Notes under the pieces: generated by a model | Databases searched by the model: none | What the model was told of the DNA's origin: nothing | The model's input: the letters and a program-made list of their open reading frames with translations, nothing else | In this document: positions 21,912 to 34,503 of the stretch, piece by piece | Layout of the letters: each line of letters opens with the position of its first letter | Numbering within the stretch: the first letter of the stretch is position 1 | Assembly (NCBI GenBank): GCA_947311845.1 | Contig: CAMZMU010000040.1 | Coordinates: 62,994,330-63,058,329, forward strand | Reading direction: 5' to 3' | Origin: Poa pratensis | Taxonomy: Eukaryota > Streptophyta > Magnoliopsida > Poales > Poaceae | Length of the DNA stretch: 64,000 nucleotides | Made by a program: the position numbers and the translations under genes

Positions 21912-22282
21912 TTTGGGTAGTGATCTTGAAGAGATGCTTCAGTTTGCATCCTAGGTGTTTGTGCATGTGTGTGCAGTTTGGTGAGTTTCAGTTTGCTTAC
22001 AGCGTGGTTATGTTTGAGATCTGAAGCACTGTTTGTTAATCTGCTGCTAATTAACCTGGTCCGCTGAATATTTGGACGGACGGCTGAGATGCGAAGATGC
22101 AGTCCCTGCAGATGATGACAGCTGAGTCACCACACAGCGGAGAGAGTTTTCAATTCTGACACTTCCAACACACAAGCCGACGACGACGGCGAAGAGACAG
22201 TCACTCACGGCTTGCTTACTTGCCACTCGCTCGTCGCCGGCCTCCGGGAGCTGCACGCATTCGCCAGCCAGAGCCAGCCACC
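21912..22282 (+). promoter_or_regulatory. HGO promoter and 5' UTR
   Basis: Only about 370 bp remain between the Helitron end and the HGO ATG, so the core promoter and 5' UTR must lie here unless the gene uses Helitron sequence. No clear TATA box was found. Confidence 0.45.
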
Positions 22283-24901
22283 ATGTCCAATCCCAACGAT
22301 CCAAGGCCGCCGCAGCAGCAGCAGCCGGAGGACTGCGCCGGCGACGGGTTCAGCTACCTGTCGGGGCTGGGCAACAGCTTCTCGTCGGAGGCGGTGCCGG
22401 GTTCCCTCCCCGCCGGCCAGAACAGCCCGCTGCTCTGCCCGCTGGGCCTCTACGCCGAGCAGCTCTCCGGCACCTCCTTCACCACCCCGCGTCACCGCAA
22501 CCTTCGCACGTACGTGCCTACCTACCTTTTTTCTCCTCCCTACCTCTCCTACAGCATGCTTCAGGTTCAAGATCCGTTCCTTTCTTCAATTGCCCGTGCA
22601 GGTGGCTGTACCGGATCAAGCCGTCGGTGACCCACGAGCCGTTCCACCCGCGGGACCCCACCAACCGCCACCTCGTCGGGGACTTCGACGACCGCGCCAC
22701 CACCGTCGCCACACCCACGCAGCTCCGGTGGAGGCCCGAGGAGGTGCCGAGCTCGCCCCCGGATGTTGACTTCGTCGACGGCCTCTACACCGTCTGCGGC
22801 GCGGGCAGCTCCTTCCTCCGACACGGATTCGCAATCCACATGTATGTACTCTATACCTGCTCTGTTACAGCTTAGCTGCTGAACTGAATCATCCTTCCGA
22901 CTTGTTCAGTTCACTGCTACACTTCAGTGTTCAGTTCATTCTTGATGGCGTCATGTTCCAAATTCAGACCGAGTGAATGGCTGACTGACTAACTTGCTTG
23001 CTCATGTCGTTGTAGGTATGCTGCTAACAAGTCCATGGATGGATGCGCCTTTTGCAACGCAGATGGTGATTTCCTCATTGTCCCCCAGCAAGGAAGTAAG
23101 TCTTTTCACTTCAAACCATGCAGCTCATACATACATATCTCGCATGTTACTTACCTGTCAACACGTTCATGGCTTATGCGTTGCGAACTACTCCTACTAG
23201 GTATTGTACACTTGTCTCCGCTGTCCAATCGCTTGACAGTCATTTTACGGGAATTGTCCCAAATTCAGCCACACAACCGCAATTTTATTTGTTGGTATAC
23301 CAGACCCACTACCACTAGAGTTATGTTTCTGTTGGTCCCCACACTTACTTGCTTTGCATCCTTTTTCAGTGTCCCACCTGTGCCGCTTTATGTCTTTTTG
23401 TGTGATTGATAACATACTTCTCTTTAAAATGAAATAGGAAAAGGTTACTTAATGTGATTCATGTCCAACTATGCTTACCTTTGATTGATGGGAATGTCTA
23501 TCCTCATTATCTCCAATTGTTTTGGTGTCAAGCCCAGAGTTGTTGATCACAACTGAATGCGGAAAGATGCTAGTGCCGCCGGTGAAATCGTTGTCATTCC
23601 TCAAGGCTTTCGCTTCGCTGTCGACTTGCCTGATGGCCCATCACGTGGTTACGTTTCTGAGATTTTTGGTGCTCATTTCCAGCTCCCTGATCTTGGCCCA
23701 ATTGGTAATACTCGTTCCCTTGCCTTTTACTTTCATACTGTAGCAATCGACAGGTCATGCTGCTATGAGATGCTTAAAATATAACTTGGTTGCAGGTGCT
23801 AATGGTTTGGCTTCGGCAAGGGATTTCCTTTCCCCCACAGCATGGTTTGAGCATGCCCACCGCCCTAGATACGTAATAGTGCAGAAGTATGGCGGTGAGC
23901 TATTCACCTCCACGCAGGATTTCTCCCGTTTAATGTGGTCGCATGGCATGGAAATTATGTCCCTTACAAGGTAACCGCCATTCAGCAACGCCGCTGGTGC
24001 CTCTGTCGAGTCACTTTTGCCTGTTAAACTTTGTCTGGTTTCTGCATTGCTGTTTAGGAATAATTGCCTGATTTTGTTTGGTCCTGCATCTTGCCATGTG
24101 TGCCTAACTCTATATTTTGTTTCCTTTTCAGTACGATCTGAGCAAGTTCTGTCCATTTAACACTGTCCTGTTTGATCATGCCGACCCATCTGTAAACACA
24201 GGTGATTGTTTTGTCGCTGAGATAATTAAGTTGGGCCATTTTAGCGCTTCTCGGGGTTGCGATCGATAACCATTTTGCACATATGTATTACCTCAATTTT
24301 CAGTGCTGACTGCTCCAACCGATAAGCCTGGTATGGCATTGCTTGATTTTGTGATATTCCCGCCTCGATGGCTGGTGGCTGAGAACACATTCCGCCCTCC
24401 ATACTATCATCGCAATTGCATGAGCGAGTTCATGGGATTGATCTACGGGATGTATGAGGTAATAATCTCTAGCCTCGATATGAATTATCTATATTCAGTC
24501 AACCAATCTAGTTCTAGTTGTCATTGATGGTTTTTGTTCTCTGAACTGAACTGAACTGAACCTGTGACGCAGGCTAAAGCTGATGGCTTCCTCCCCGGAG
24601 GCGCCAGCCTCCACAACTGCATGACACCGCACGGACCGGACACCAAGACGTACGAGGCGACAATTAGCAGGCTCGGCGGCGATGCCAACGAGCCGAAGAG
24701 GCTGCGCGGCACGCTGGCCTTCATGTTCGAGTCCGCGCTGATCCCCGTGTGTGCCGCTGGGCTCTGGAATCGCCTTCCCGGGACCTCGACTACTACCAGT
24801 GCTGGATCGGACTCAAGTCCCACTTCTCACACGACAACCATCATGGCGACGATGGACCAACGACAAAAACCAGCGGCGACGAGGAGGATGACAAGAAGTA
24901 G
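22283..24901 (+). pseudogene. HGO: Homogentisate 1,2-dioxygenase gene with three frame-breaking indels
   Basis: Eight exons (22283-22509, 22602-22841, 23016-23095, 23538-23704, 23796-23970, 24132-24201, 24304-24458, 24573-24901) cover the whole family sequence, about 480 residues if the frame were continuous. The enzyme opens the ring of homogentisate with Fe(II) and O2 in tyrosine breakdown. Seen: '[10 protein letters not shown]' near the start, 'PQGFRF', '[18 protein letters not shown]', the iron-site segment '[16 protein letters not shown]' (His and Glu ligands), and 'CMTPHGPD' with a further ligand His. Exon 4 lacks one base near 23580, exon 5 lacks one C near 23925, and exon 8 has an extra TG near 24750. 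Each shifts the conserved frame and brings early stops. The bases on both sides still encode conserved protein, so decay is recent or the indels are sequence errors. Confidence 0.88.
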
Positions 24902-26733
24902 CTCTCATAATCCATAGCTCTGGTTGGTTCCTTCCCAGGTAGGAATAAATTCCCAGGCCAGGTATACTAGTTATCTCTGTAAAGGAAAAAAAAACAGTAA
25001 CCTAGTAGGAATAAGCATGTACTACGATCCTATCCTCGTATATCCCATCATGTGTACCATAAGCAAAAGCATGTCAACTAGACGAGACCGATGTGTGTAA
25101 CATAAGCAAGGATAGGATGATGAAGATTGTTTGTACGTCTAGAAAAGAAATAAAAAGCATATATCTTGGTGATGCCATGATGTGGAGCTGTGAGTTTTTC
25201 AATGAAAAAAGGGAGGGGAAAAGGAAGAAGATTGGTGTGACATTCAACAGTATTCGGATAGCAGCAGCAAGCAGAGCCTGGAGCAAGGCAAAGAGCAGCC
25301 AGTGTCAGTTTCTGAATCTTTCAGCAATCAGCAAGTGTCGTTGGCAAGGCAACGCATGATGCAGATTCAGAGTGTTTTGTGTGCTCTGTATCTATCTCCT
25401 GGTGGATGGATGCAAAAGTTGGAACAGACATGTCAATATTGTTTTCTTATGATAGTGGCCCATCCATGTTGGTTGTTGGGGGATTATCTGCTGATTGGAG
25501 GTCCTATACTGTCTGATGATTAGATTATGTGATTGGTGCTGGTTGCCATTTGTCTCGCTCCATGGCTTTAATTTAATCTACCATTACGCGTATGCGACAC
25601 GGATAGATAAAATCGTCCTATAACGAATGCCCACGAATCTCTCCTTCTTTTTTTTTATTTTTTCGCTCGAGATATTTAAGTTGTACTACCAAACTAGTTG
25701 TTGTTGAAGACTAATCTATCAATCAGCCAATCGCTGATCATTTGCTTGTGTTGAGCTCATCAAAGGGTGCTAGATCAATAGAAAAAACCCACTAATTTGA
25801 AAGAAGTAAGATTAGCTAGCTTTAGGCATGTCGACCGATCGTTGGCACCCGTAATTGGGTAACTTGCGAGGAAAGAGTGATGAGAGTTCACACGGCATCA
25901 GCAACCCCAAATGGTCGTACTTATCCCCAGTGAGCTGATTGAGTATCAAATTCATTCAACGAGGGTGGAGGAGGGATTAGGCTAAGGCAGCTCCGGAATA
26001 TTCCGTAGAGCTAGAAGAAACAAGAGTGATTTGCCTAGTCACATCCAAGACTTTCTGCCATCCCATCCATCATCCATGGACTGTAGTAGCTTGCTACTAT
26101 AGCATCTGTTTTTCTTTTGTTCTTTTCAAGGCAGATTCTTTTCATTTCTGGAATCTGGAATCGGCCAAGGGTGAGCCGATACGATTTGCATTTTTACTTA
26201 TAATAAAGCAAGAGAGCTTTACAATAGAAGGAAAATGAAAAAGAAAATGGTACTTGTCGTTTTTCTTCTTCTTTTCCTTGGAAAAAGAAAGTTAAAAGCC
26301 GGACGCCAGCCGTCGTTCCAATGCAGCATATGCTGCCACCACGCACGGCCACGAGCTCCTCAACCCGGTCGCCTCGCTGACGACGCGGGCCCACGTCGTC
26401 CTCGTGGCCCCACCACCCCGAACTTTGTGGGCCTCCCGTGTGCCCGCTGCTGTCCACTAGCGGCTGCTGCTACCGACACGCCGCTGACACGCTAGTGTCG
26501 CTGCATGTGGGCCGACAATCGTACCTGGACCCACCTGTCATCGAGGATTGCGGCAGAGGAGGACAGTGGCAAAGGACTGGCCTCAATCATCATAGCTGTC
26601 CCTATCCCACTACTCCCATAATTTATTTTCCCCGGATGATTATTCTTCTTATTTTATTTTCCGGATAATTTCCTTGGCGTCCACTACCAATTGCTTCCTC
26701 TAGTAAACTATTTTCCCATATTAAAAAAATAGA
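24902..26733. other. Intergenic region between HGO and the Mei2-like gene
   Basis: HGO 3' UTR followed by AT-rich spacer with short GC-rich patches near 26330-26540. I found no gene, RNA or clear transposon ends. Confidence 0.5.
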
Positions 26734-26746
26734 TATATATAAAAAG
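26734..26746 (+). promoter_or_regulatory. TATA box of the Mei2-like gene
   Basis: 'tatatataaaaag' is followed by a purine-rich leader and then a pyrimidine-rich stretch. It fits a transcription start near 26770-26780, upstream of the leader exon that ends at 26938. Confidence 0.6.
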
Positions 26747-26938
26747 CAAAGAGGAGAGGAGAGAAGAGAGCGCAAGATTTCGTCTTTCTCTGTCTTTCCC
26801 CTCCTCTTCTTCTCCTCCCCTCCCCACACATCGCGCGAACCAACGCAGCAGCGCGGGGGAAGAAGAGAGAGAAAGCAGAGAGATTTCTCCGGGCGGCGAG
26901 GACTCGGGTAGGGTTTGCCCCACCGACGGAGGCGCGAG

Positions 26939-27416
26939 GTCAGTTGCTCCCTCCCTCCCCCGCCCCTCAATCGCTCCGGGCGGGCGGGTTCTTGCTGGGT
27001 TTATTAGTTTGCGCGGCCGCGATCCTACTCGGACTCTTGTTAGTCAGTTAGGGCTTAATCAAAGGTTGCATTTTTACGCCATGGTTCGATGAATCCGAGC
27101 TCGCTTCGCAAGCACCTTATCCGCGGAAGTTAGTTAGATTGATCGTTGGCGCCGCCACTCTTCTCGGGAAGTCAAAGTCGCCTCGTGCTTATCCAGTTTC
27201 CCGAGATGTTTGACCCGGCCCCTCCCTCGCGGTTCCGCCGAATTCATCGCCGTCTGAATCCTGATGACGGAAAGAGATTTTACCTAGCGTAGTTGATTGC
27301 TGACGAAGCGTCCAATCAGTCGCGCCGAGCTCGTTTCTGTGGCCAAAATTAGCCTATGTGCACTGCGGAGAGAAAACTCTGATGCTAAAATTAGCTCCCT
27401 ATGTTTGCTCTTGCAG
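26939..27416 (+). other. Leader intron of the Mei2-like gene
   Basis: A donor 'gcgag|gtcagt' at 26939 and an acceptor 'ttgctcttgcag' ending at 27416 enclose a 478-bp intron in the 5' UTR. The next exon reaches the start codon after 22 bases. Confidence 0.65.
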
Positions 27417-27430
27417 GTGTCCCTCGGCGA

Positions 27431-27439
27431 ATGCAGTGA
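27431..27439 (+). promoter_or_regulatory. Two-codon upstream ORF overlapping the start codon
   Basis: The sequence ATGCAGTGATGG contains ATG-CAG-TGA whose stop shares a base with the main ATG at 27439. A ribosome starting there would end exactly at the real start, so the arrangement could control translation by re-initiation. An effect is inferred, not shown. Confidence 0.5.
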
Positions 27440-30400
27440 TGGACCGATCGCCGGCTCCTTTCAGTCCACCAGGTATATCTCTCAATCCCTCCACTTCTCA
27501 GGCACGTCCATTGCAGCTCTCCTGCTACTGTATCTGAATGTACGCCTGCCTTTTTGCTTTATGTCAGGTTTTGCGGTGCCGCTTGCAGTGAAGAAGAGGC
27601 AGGCCGCAGGTTACAGCAGCAGCCCGTGGGGAGTGCCTCTGCAGCCGCAGCCGAATGCGCGCAATGGCCTTGGCGACACGAGCATCTTCTCGACCTCGCT
27701 GCCGGTTCTTCCGCACGAAAAATGTATGCCATGTTTCCATCTTCTCAAGATGTTTAGACCATACTGTAGTAATTTTTTTATATTGGCACCCTCTATAAGG
27801 GGTGTGAGTGCCACAGTGAGCAATCAACATTGTTGTACACACAACTATTTCCCCAGCCCTGCAGTGGGGTTTATGAGAGTTAGTAGTAAATAACGGATGC
27901 ATGAAAGAGGGAACACCAGACTATTCTCATCTATAGTGCACCAGAAACCTCACAAATCCAAAATCATGTGCTGTGGACTAGCGGTGCCTATGTTTGCGTC
28001 CGTATTCCTGATGGTGTGCATTTTTTTATTTCTTTCAGTAATCTCTCCTGATTCTGCACATGGTACCCCTTTGATGGATGACACGTCTGCAAAACTGAAA
28101 GACTTCGACGATGATCCTCAAGGGAATGACTACAAGTTTGACTTTGATCTCCGGCAAATTGATGACTTATTGCCTGATGAAGATGACCTTTTCGCGGGGA
28201 TCACAAATGAGGTCGAGCCGTCTGCGCAGACAAACCCTGTAGAGGAGCTGGAGGAGTTTGATGTATTTGGCAGTGGAGGGGGCATGGAGCTGGACTCGGA
28301 CCCTCTGGAGGGCATCACAGCTGGTTTGGGGAACACGAGTCTATGTGATGGGCTTAGAGGCAATGGGGTCAACAATTTCGGTCTGTCAAACAGTCCTGGA
28401 GCTGTGGCTGGGGAGCATCCATTTGGGGAGCACCCTTCAAGAACATTGTTTGTGAGGAACATAAATAGTAATGTTGAGGACTCCGAATTGCGCTCTCTCT
28501 TTGAGGTATTAACTGCAGTGCCCATTAGTCTTTCGCGCTTTTAATTGCATTGCCAGTCCTATTTATTTGTTTTACTCAGCAGTAGGTCTATCCTGTAACT
28601 GAACAACTATGCATATGACATTGATGATCTGTACGCCTTTCATCTGCTATGTTGTCTAACCATAACCTCTCTCTGTTCTTAATATACATGCATTTGATCT
28701 TGACTCTCAGTTGGTCTGACAGTGTTTGTTATTGTCATTTCTTTCAGCAATTTGGGGATATCCGAACCCTTTACACTGCAACGAAGCATAGGGGTTTTGT
28801 AATGATATCTTATTTTGATATCCGAGCTGCACGTGGTGCGATGCGTTCATTGCAGAATAAGCCTCTGAGGAGGAGAAAGCTGGACATACATTTTTCTATC
28901 CCAAAGGTATGCTATGTTTCTCTTTTGCATCTTTAGATCTTGCCCATAAAAGTACTCCTTGAAAATGATTACCTTGTTGATTTTGCAGGAGAATCCATCC
29001 GACAAAGATTTAAACCAGGGAACTCTTGTTATTTTTAACTTGGATCCGTCGGTTTCTAATGAAGAAGTTCGCCAGATCTTCGGAACATATGGTGAAGTAA
29101 AGGAGGTCAGGAGGCTATTCCAAAGTTTTGTTTCCCCTAAATTTATTTTTTGCTGAAAAAATACAGCTCCATAGGTCATTCTTTTGGTATTCAAGCTTAT
29201 AATGGCTTATGAGTAGAGATTTTGTGCTCCCGGGCACCAGTGATCCTGGCGTTTTAAAAAAAGCGAAAAAATACTTACGTGTTTCAAAAAATTCTGAGAA
29301 AAATCTAGAATGTAGCCATTGGTGTATTCCACAAACGTGCCAAAAATGAACTTTAAATACTTTGTATTTTGGGTTACACAAAAATGACAAACTTGTGGAT
29401 CTGAGTATGCTTATTTTCAAATCTCTAAATTTATTAGATTTTGTCATTTTTGTACAACTCGGAATACAATGTATTTGAAGTTGATCTTTTGCACGTTTGT
29501 AGAATACATCATTAACTACATCCCGGATTTTTTTCAGATTTTTTTGAAACTTATAAAAAAAATTATTTTATTTTTTGAAACCATCAGGAGCACTGGTGCT
29601 CGGGAGCAAAAACACTTTTCCGCTTATAATGTTTTTTTCTATTTGCAGATAAGAGAGACGCCTAACAAGAAACACCATAAGTTTATTGAGTTCTATGATG
29701 TAAGGGCAGCAGAAGCTGCTCTTCGGTCACTGAATAAGAGCGAGATTGCTGGAAAACGAATCAAGTTGGAGCCAAGCCGTCCTGGGGGAACACGCAGAAG
29801 GTATGGTTACGGTTTGCTAGTTAGTTTTATATTTCTAATTGTCGGTCTTTTGTTCCTTAAATTATTGTTCTTGTGCCCAGTTCCTCACAATCTTTGTGGA
29901 TAATTTGTTGATGCTGCAGCTAGGTTTACTTTGTATGCTATAAGCTAGTACATGTGTGTATTAATTTCATTGTTTGGCATGGCCATGACATGTTAGTAAC
30001 TTAGTATAGTTTTACTCCCTGTGCATACTACCTGAGTTATTTAATGGTATTATCCTTTAAGCTGTATATATATGCCTGTTCGCTCCCCTAGATATGTTCC
30101 TTGAGTTTTGGACAGCAAAGCTTTGCAGTCATTTGTCTTCGGCTTGTACCAGTCTGACCTGATTCTTGTTTTGTTGTTTTCTTCTGATCTAGCTTGGTGC
30201 AAAGCCTTGGTCATGAGCTAGAACAAGACGAATCCAGAAGTTATAGGCCTCACATTGGATCGCCTATTGCTAACTCTCCCCCTGGTACTTCTGCTGGATT
30301 AGTTTTAAGTCTTCTTATCTGCGCCTCATCTAGTTTTCTTACAAATACTTGTTTACAACTAAAAAAATGTATCATCGCTTGGCAGGGCCATGGGCTCAAT

Positions 30401-32423
30401 ATGGTAGTCCAACTGATAATAATTTGTTGCAAGCGTTCAACAATTCACCTACTGGAAATGGAATGAGTCCTATGGGAGTGCCCCCTTCACTGATGTCAAA
30501 TGCTATGAAGATTGCACCCATCGGGAAGGATAGCAGCTGGTCTAAATATGATCAAGTGTTCTCAAACAGCAACCAGTCCCTTGGTTCTGCATTTCAGCAT
30601 TCCCAGTCATACCAAGATCACAAAAGTGAACATATGAGCTCAAGTCCTGGAACTTTAACTGGCCCTGAGTTTTTGTGGGGTAGCCAAAAGGCTTATGGGG
30701 AACATTCTCAATCCTCAATGTGGCGTCCACCAGTAAGTGGTCATGCAATGCCATCTAATAGCCGACCTCAGGGGCAAGGCTTCTTGTATGGTAGTCGCCA
30801 GTCTTCATTGTTTGGATCTTCGGATCAGAACCGTCATCATGTTGGATCTGCCCCTTCAGGTGCTCCATTTGAGAGTCACTTTGGATTTTTACCTGAATCC
30901 CCCGAGACATCTTTTATGAATCAAGTTAGGTTCGGGATATTGGGAACATTGGTACTAACCGTAATGGGGGAAGCCTCATGATGAACATGGCTTCTCGTGC
31001 TTCTTTGAATCCTGTTTCTGCTCTAAGTGGAAGCCTGTCGGCTAATAATTCTAGTAACTTTAGACCAATAATGTCACCAAGATTAGGGCAACCATTCTTT
31101 GGGAATCCCACATATCAAGGACCTGGTTATTTTGGAATTGACAGCTCCATTGATCGTGGTCGTAACCGCCGAGTTGACAGCAGTGTGTTCCAAGCAGATA
31201 GCAAGAAGCAGTATCAGCTTGATTTGGAGAAGATCCGTAAAGGGGAGGATACTCGGACAACATTGATGATAAAAAACATTCCAAACAAGTATGCAGCTTT
31301 CAGTTGTGTTGTCTTATGTGATCTAAATTGCTTGTTTGTTGTCCTCACTCAGTTTTTCTTGAATTCGTTAGGTACACATCCAAGATGCTTTTGGCTGCAA
31401 TCGATGAGCTCCACAAAGGAACATACGACTTCTTCTACCTGCCAATTGATTTCAAGGTAGTATATTTTATATTTCCACTTCTATTTTCTGAGGACTTATT
31501 TGAATATCTGACAATGTAATCATTATTTTTTCACTTCCCTGCAGAACAAATGCAATGTTGGTTACGCGTTCATTAATATGATATCCCCTGTGCACATTAT
31601 ATCTTTCTACCAGGTGTGTTTTCATTGACAGCCCTTTACATGTTTCATTGTTCTTGAATTGATTTGTGTCTAGTTGAGTTTAACAGCAGCCTAAGCTTCC
31701 TGGCTACATTAATCTGTATACTCCTTAAAAGATCACTTTTTATGCATGCCTTTAATTTGCAGGCGTTTAATGGGAAGAAATGGGAGAAGTTCAACAGCGA
31801 GAAAGTAGCCTCATTGGCTTATGGTAGGATCCAGGGAAGGAATGCACTTATCTCACATTTTCAGAATTCAAGTTTGATGAATGAGGACAAGAGATGCCGC
31901 CCCATCCTTTTTCATTCCAATGGACCAGAGACTGGAAATCAGGTATTAAATTGTTGTGCTGTATGCTGAAAGTGAAGGGACATATGTTTTATGAACTCAT
32001 ATTGAACAGGACAACCGTCTATTCTTTACTATCTGTTTAGCTAAACGAGTTCTTGACAATTGCACATTTCTTCTCTGGAACTATAAATCTTGTTTTATAT
32101 TACTGTTGCACAATCATTGAAATCGCGTGTGAAGCATGATAGGGTACAATAGAGTATGAACAACTTAATTATAGTGCTTTTAAAAAGTAAAGGGGTAATA
32201 CCCAGCGCCAGTACTCCTTTGGTATAAGGGTTTTATTTGTACGGTATTGACCCTTGATGTGAACTGCTCTAATACCTTGAATGGAACTCAGGAACCGTTC
32301 CCGAATGGGATATGCATCCACATGCCTCTGGAGGGTGGGGGCAAGGAACCCCTCGGCTATGAAGAGGACGACAATCACAACGAGAAGACAGCTGGAGAGA
32401 GTTCCATGGCGGGGAGTTTGTAG
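27439..32423 (+). CDS. Mei2-like RNA-binding protein (three RRMs), with one apparent 1-bp deletion
   Basis: Twelve coding exons: 27439-27472, 27568-27723, 28039-28505, 28748-28906, 28989-29105, 29649-29800, 30193-30284, 30386-31288, 31372-31456, 31545-31613, 31763-31942 and 32292-32423. They give about 848 residues, a normal length. RRM1 (about 197-270, 'RTLFVRNINSNV') and RRM2 (about 283-358, 'GTLVIFNLDPSV') lie in the first half. The family-defining C-terminal RRM3 (about 682-790) has 'TTLMIKNIPNKYT', '[20 protein letters not shown]' and 'AYGRIQGRNALISHFQNSS'. Mei2-like proteins bind RNA and act in meiosis and growth control. Exon 8 is one base short for its phases. Near 30939 the frame changes inside the family pattern ('NQVRFG' then 'MMNMASRASLNPVSAL'), which would truncate the protein before RRM3. 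All other exons join cleanly, so this may be a sequence error. Confidence 0.9.
29205..29622. mobile_element. Fold-back MITE in intron 5 of the Mei2-like gene
   Basis: Ends 'tgctcccgggcaccagtg' and 'cactggtgctcgggagca' are inverted. The flanks carry the 9-bp repeat 'cttataatg' (29196-29204, 29623-29631). It belongs to the same family as 32944-33316 and 42175-42540. The 9-bp duplication suggests a Mutator-type MITE. Confidence 0.8.
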
Positions 32424-32943
32424 ACTATAACCAACCGAGGCTCTAAGTCGCCGTAAAGTCTAACTGTCTATGACAAGGACGGTATCCATCCCAAATTGTA
32501 TAAAAAGTGAGGAAGATTGGATTAGTGCAGGATTTGTGGCGTGGCATGGCGCATCTAGTGGTTTTTGTTGCAACGGATGTCGCCCCCCTGAAGCAAGTAA
32601 AAAGAACAGCTGTGAACCGGAGTCGGGAGTTTGGTAGGTCCCCTTTTGACCCCCCCTCTGTACAGATAGATGTGTGGGGAGTTGATGACTGGATGCTTTT
32701 GGTTTGGTTTATGTAAAGAACGCAATTGTACAGCTGGGAGACTTGTGTTAAGTTCTGCCTGTTTTAATTCTGTATGGTTGAAACTCAAGACAGACCTGAT
32801 AACAGTGTGGTAACATTATCCCTATAAAATCTCCACATTGTGAATGTTCCTTGTGTCATTTTATTCTGGAGAAGTTGGTTTCTTGTATGATGGTTGTCCA
32901 TCTACATCCAACATTTACCTGAATGATGAAAAGTGCCCAAACT
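32424..32943 (+). other. 3' UTR and downstream spacer of the Mei2-like gene
   Basis: Non-coding sequence after the stop at 32423. No other gene was seen. Confidence 0.5.
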
Positions 32944-33316
32944 ATGTAGAGATTTCTTGCACCCGAGCTCCAGTGATTCTGCCACTTTAAAAAATTCAAA
33001 AAAAAATCATGCATGTTCTCGATGATGTAACCTGTAGACGTGTAAAATTACAATGTAAAATACTATGTATTTTGACCTACACAAAAATGACAAATTTACA
33101 GATCTTATTATAGTTAACAAGTTTCAAATCTCCCCATTTTGTCTTTTTTGTTTAGACTATAATATAAAAGATTATGCATTGAAATTTTGCACGCATGTAG
33201 TATATATCATTGAGAACGCGCATGATTTTTTCAGAGTTTTTGAAAAATTTAAATTTATTTTCGAATTTTTTTAAATAGCAGGAGCACTGGAGCTCGGGTG
33301 CACAAAGCACTTTCCG
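32944..33316. mobile_element. Fold-back MITE, same family as in the Mei2-like intron
   Basis: 373 bp with inner inverted ends 'gcacccgagctccagtg' and 'cactggagctcgggtgc', and exact 9-bp flanks 'gcccaaact' at 32935-32943 and 33317-33325. Confidence 0.88.
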
Positions 33317-33574
33317 GCCCAAACTGCCATAGTTTCTTTTGTGGCAAATGTAACAATTTTTTTAGTGTAATCACAAGCCAGCCTGAGCATGTACATTATT
33401 GTATGTTGAAGGTGAAAGAACATCTGTTTTATGAATCTGAGCATGCCATCTGTGGAATTCGGAACTGAAATGTTGTAACAGAGGATTTTTGAATTAGAAT
33501 TTTGCGTTTCAGATTCATGACTATAAGCGCCTCAGGTGCACAACAAAAGTAGGCGCAGAACATACATTCTCCCG

Positions 33575-33608
33575 AAAAGAAAAGAAAAGAAAAGAAAAGA
33601 AAAGAAAA
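33575..33608 (+). repeat. (AAAAG)n microsatellite
   Basis: About six 'aaaag' units followed by an A-run. Confidence 0.85.
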
Positions 33609-33699
33609 AAAATGCTCTTTTCGACAAGGAGACGCTAATTCTCCTTAATATTCTTTTTGGAACCACATTTTTCTTTTTGTGAGCTCAAAATGTACAATA

Positions 33700-33844
33700 C
33701 TCTCTCAGTTTCTATACAAGATGTTTTAGCATTTTATAGATTCATATGTATCTAGACACATGTTAGTGTGTATGCTTACACATTTCAGTTTGCATCTAGA
33801 CCATATTTGAAATAGCTAAATATATTATATTTAGCAACGGAGAG
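33700..33844. mobile_element. Degenerate Stowaway MITE
   Basis: Ends 'ctctctcagttt' and 'gcaacggagag', flanked by TA, 145 bp, with an internal 'gtatctagacac' found in other Stowaways here. Confidence 0.65.
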
Positions 33845-34039
33845 TAGTATTTAACATAATATTAGGAAATGTAGATCACATTTGTACGATATCCACAATT
33901 AGTTTTAGTTTTTTTTTGAAATTTCAAAATATTTTTTTTGGGAGAAAAGGCCCATATTTTCTTTTCTTTAATAATAAGGCTTCATGTAGCTCGGGAGTTA
34001 AATTGACGCAATCAGGTCAACCCACTCTATTGTAACCAA

Positions 34040-34227
34040 TATTTTGTCGATTCTTCTATACTCAGCGAGGCGTCTGTGGTGATTTCATCAATCTCAAGAC
34101 CTGATCTGCCGGTTCAGTATCTCGGAGGTGCTCATAGGGGTTGGTGGGCGTACGTGCGTTTATAGGTGTGAGTGTATGCACGTGTATGTGAGCGTCTGTG
34201 TTGTACTGTGTTTCGCAAAAAAAAAAT
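34040..34227 (+). mobile_element. Au-SINE-like 3' fragment
   Basis: 'ggtgctcataggggt' followed by 'gtgtgagtgtatgcacgtg' and 'gagcgtctgtgttgtactgt', then an A-run. From memory this resembles the 3' half of the Au SINE found in grasses. The 5' promoter half is not evident and no target duplication was identified. Confidence 0.5.
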
Positions 34228-34503
34228 CATTACCGCTGATTTGTCTTGAACATATTGGTATTTTCCATGACATCACAATCTATGTGATATAGGAAAGATA
34301 ACGTGGAGATTTCTTTGCGGTGCACATAGATGGAAAACGTTGGTAGAATATCGGACAAATTTTCAAGCCGCGGCTTAATATGAACCGGTGAACACATTCA
34401 CCCTTCATGCTAGCTGGTTTTCATCTTTTTAGTTTGGTATAGATGAGTGATTTTCAAGGTAAAGATATACAAAGAGAACCTTCACTACATAATTTACCAA
34501 GTA

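Noticed and set aside
28130..28525. Minus-strand frame within the Mei2-like exon 3
   Set aside because: It is a shadow of the conserved + strand exon that leads into RRM1.
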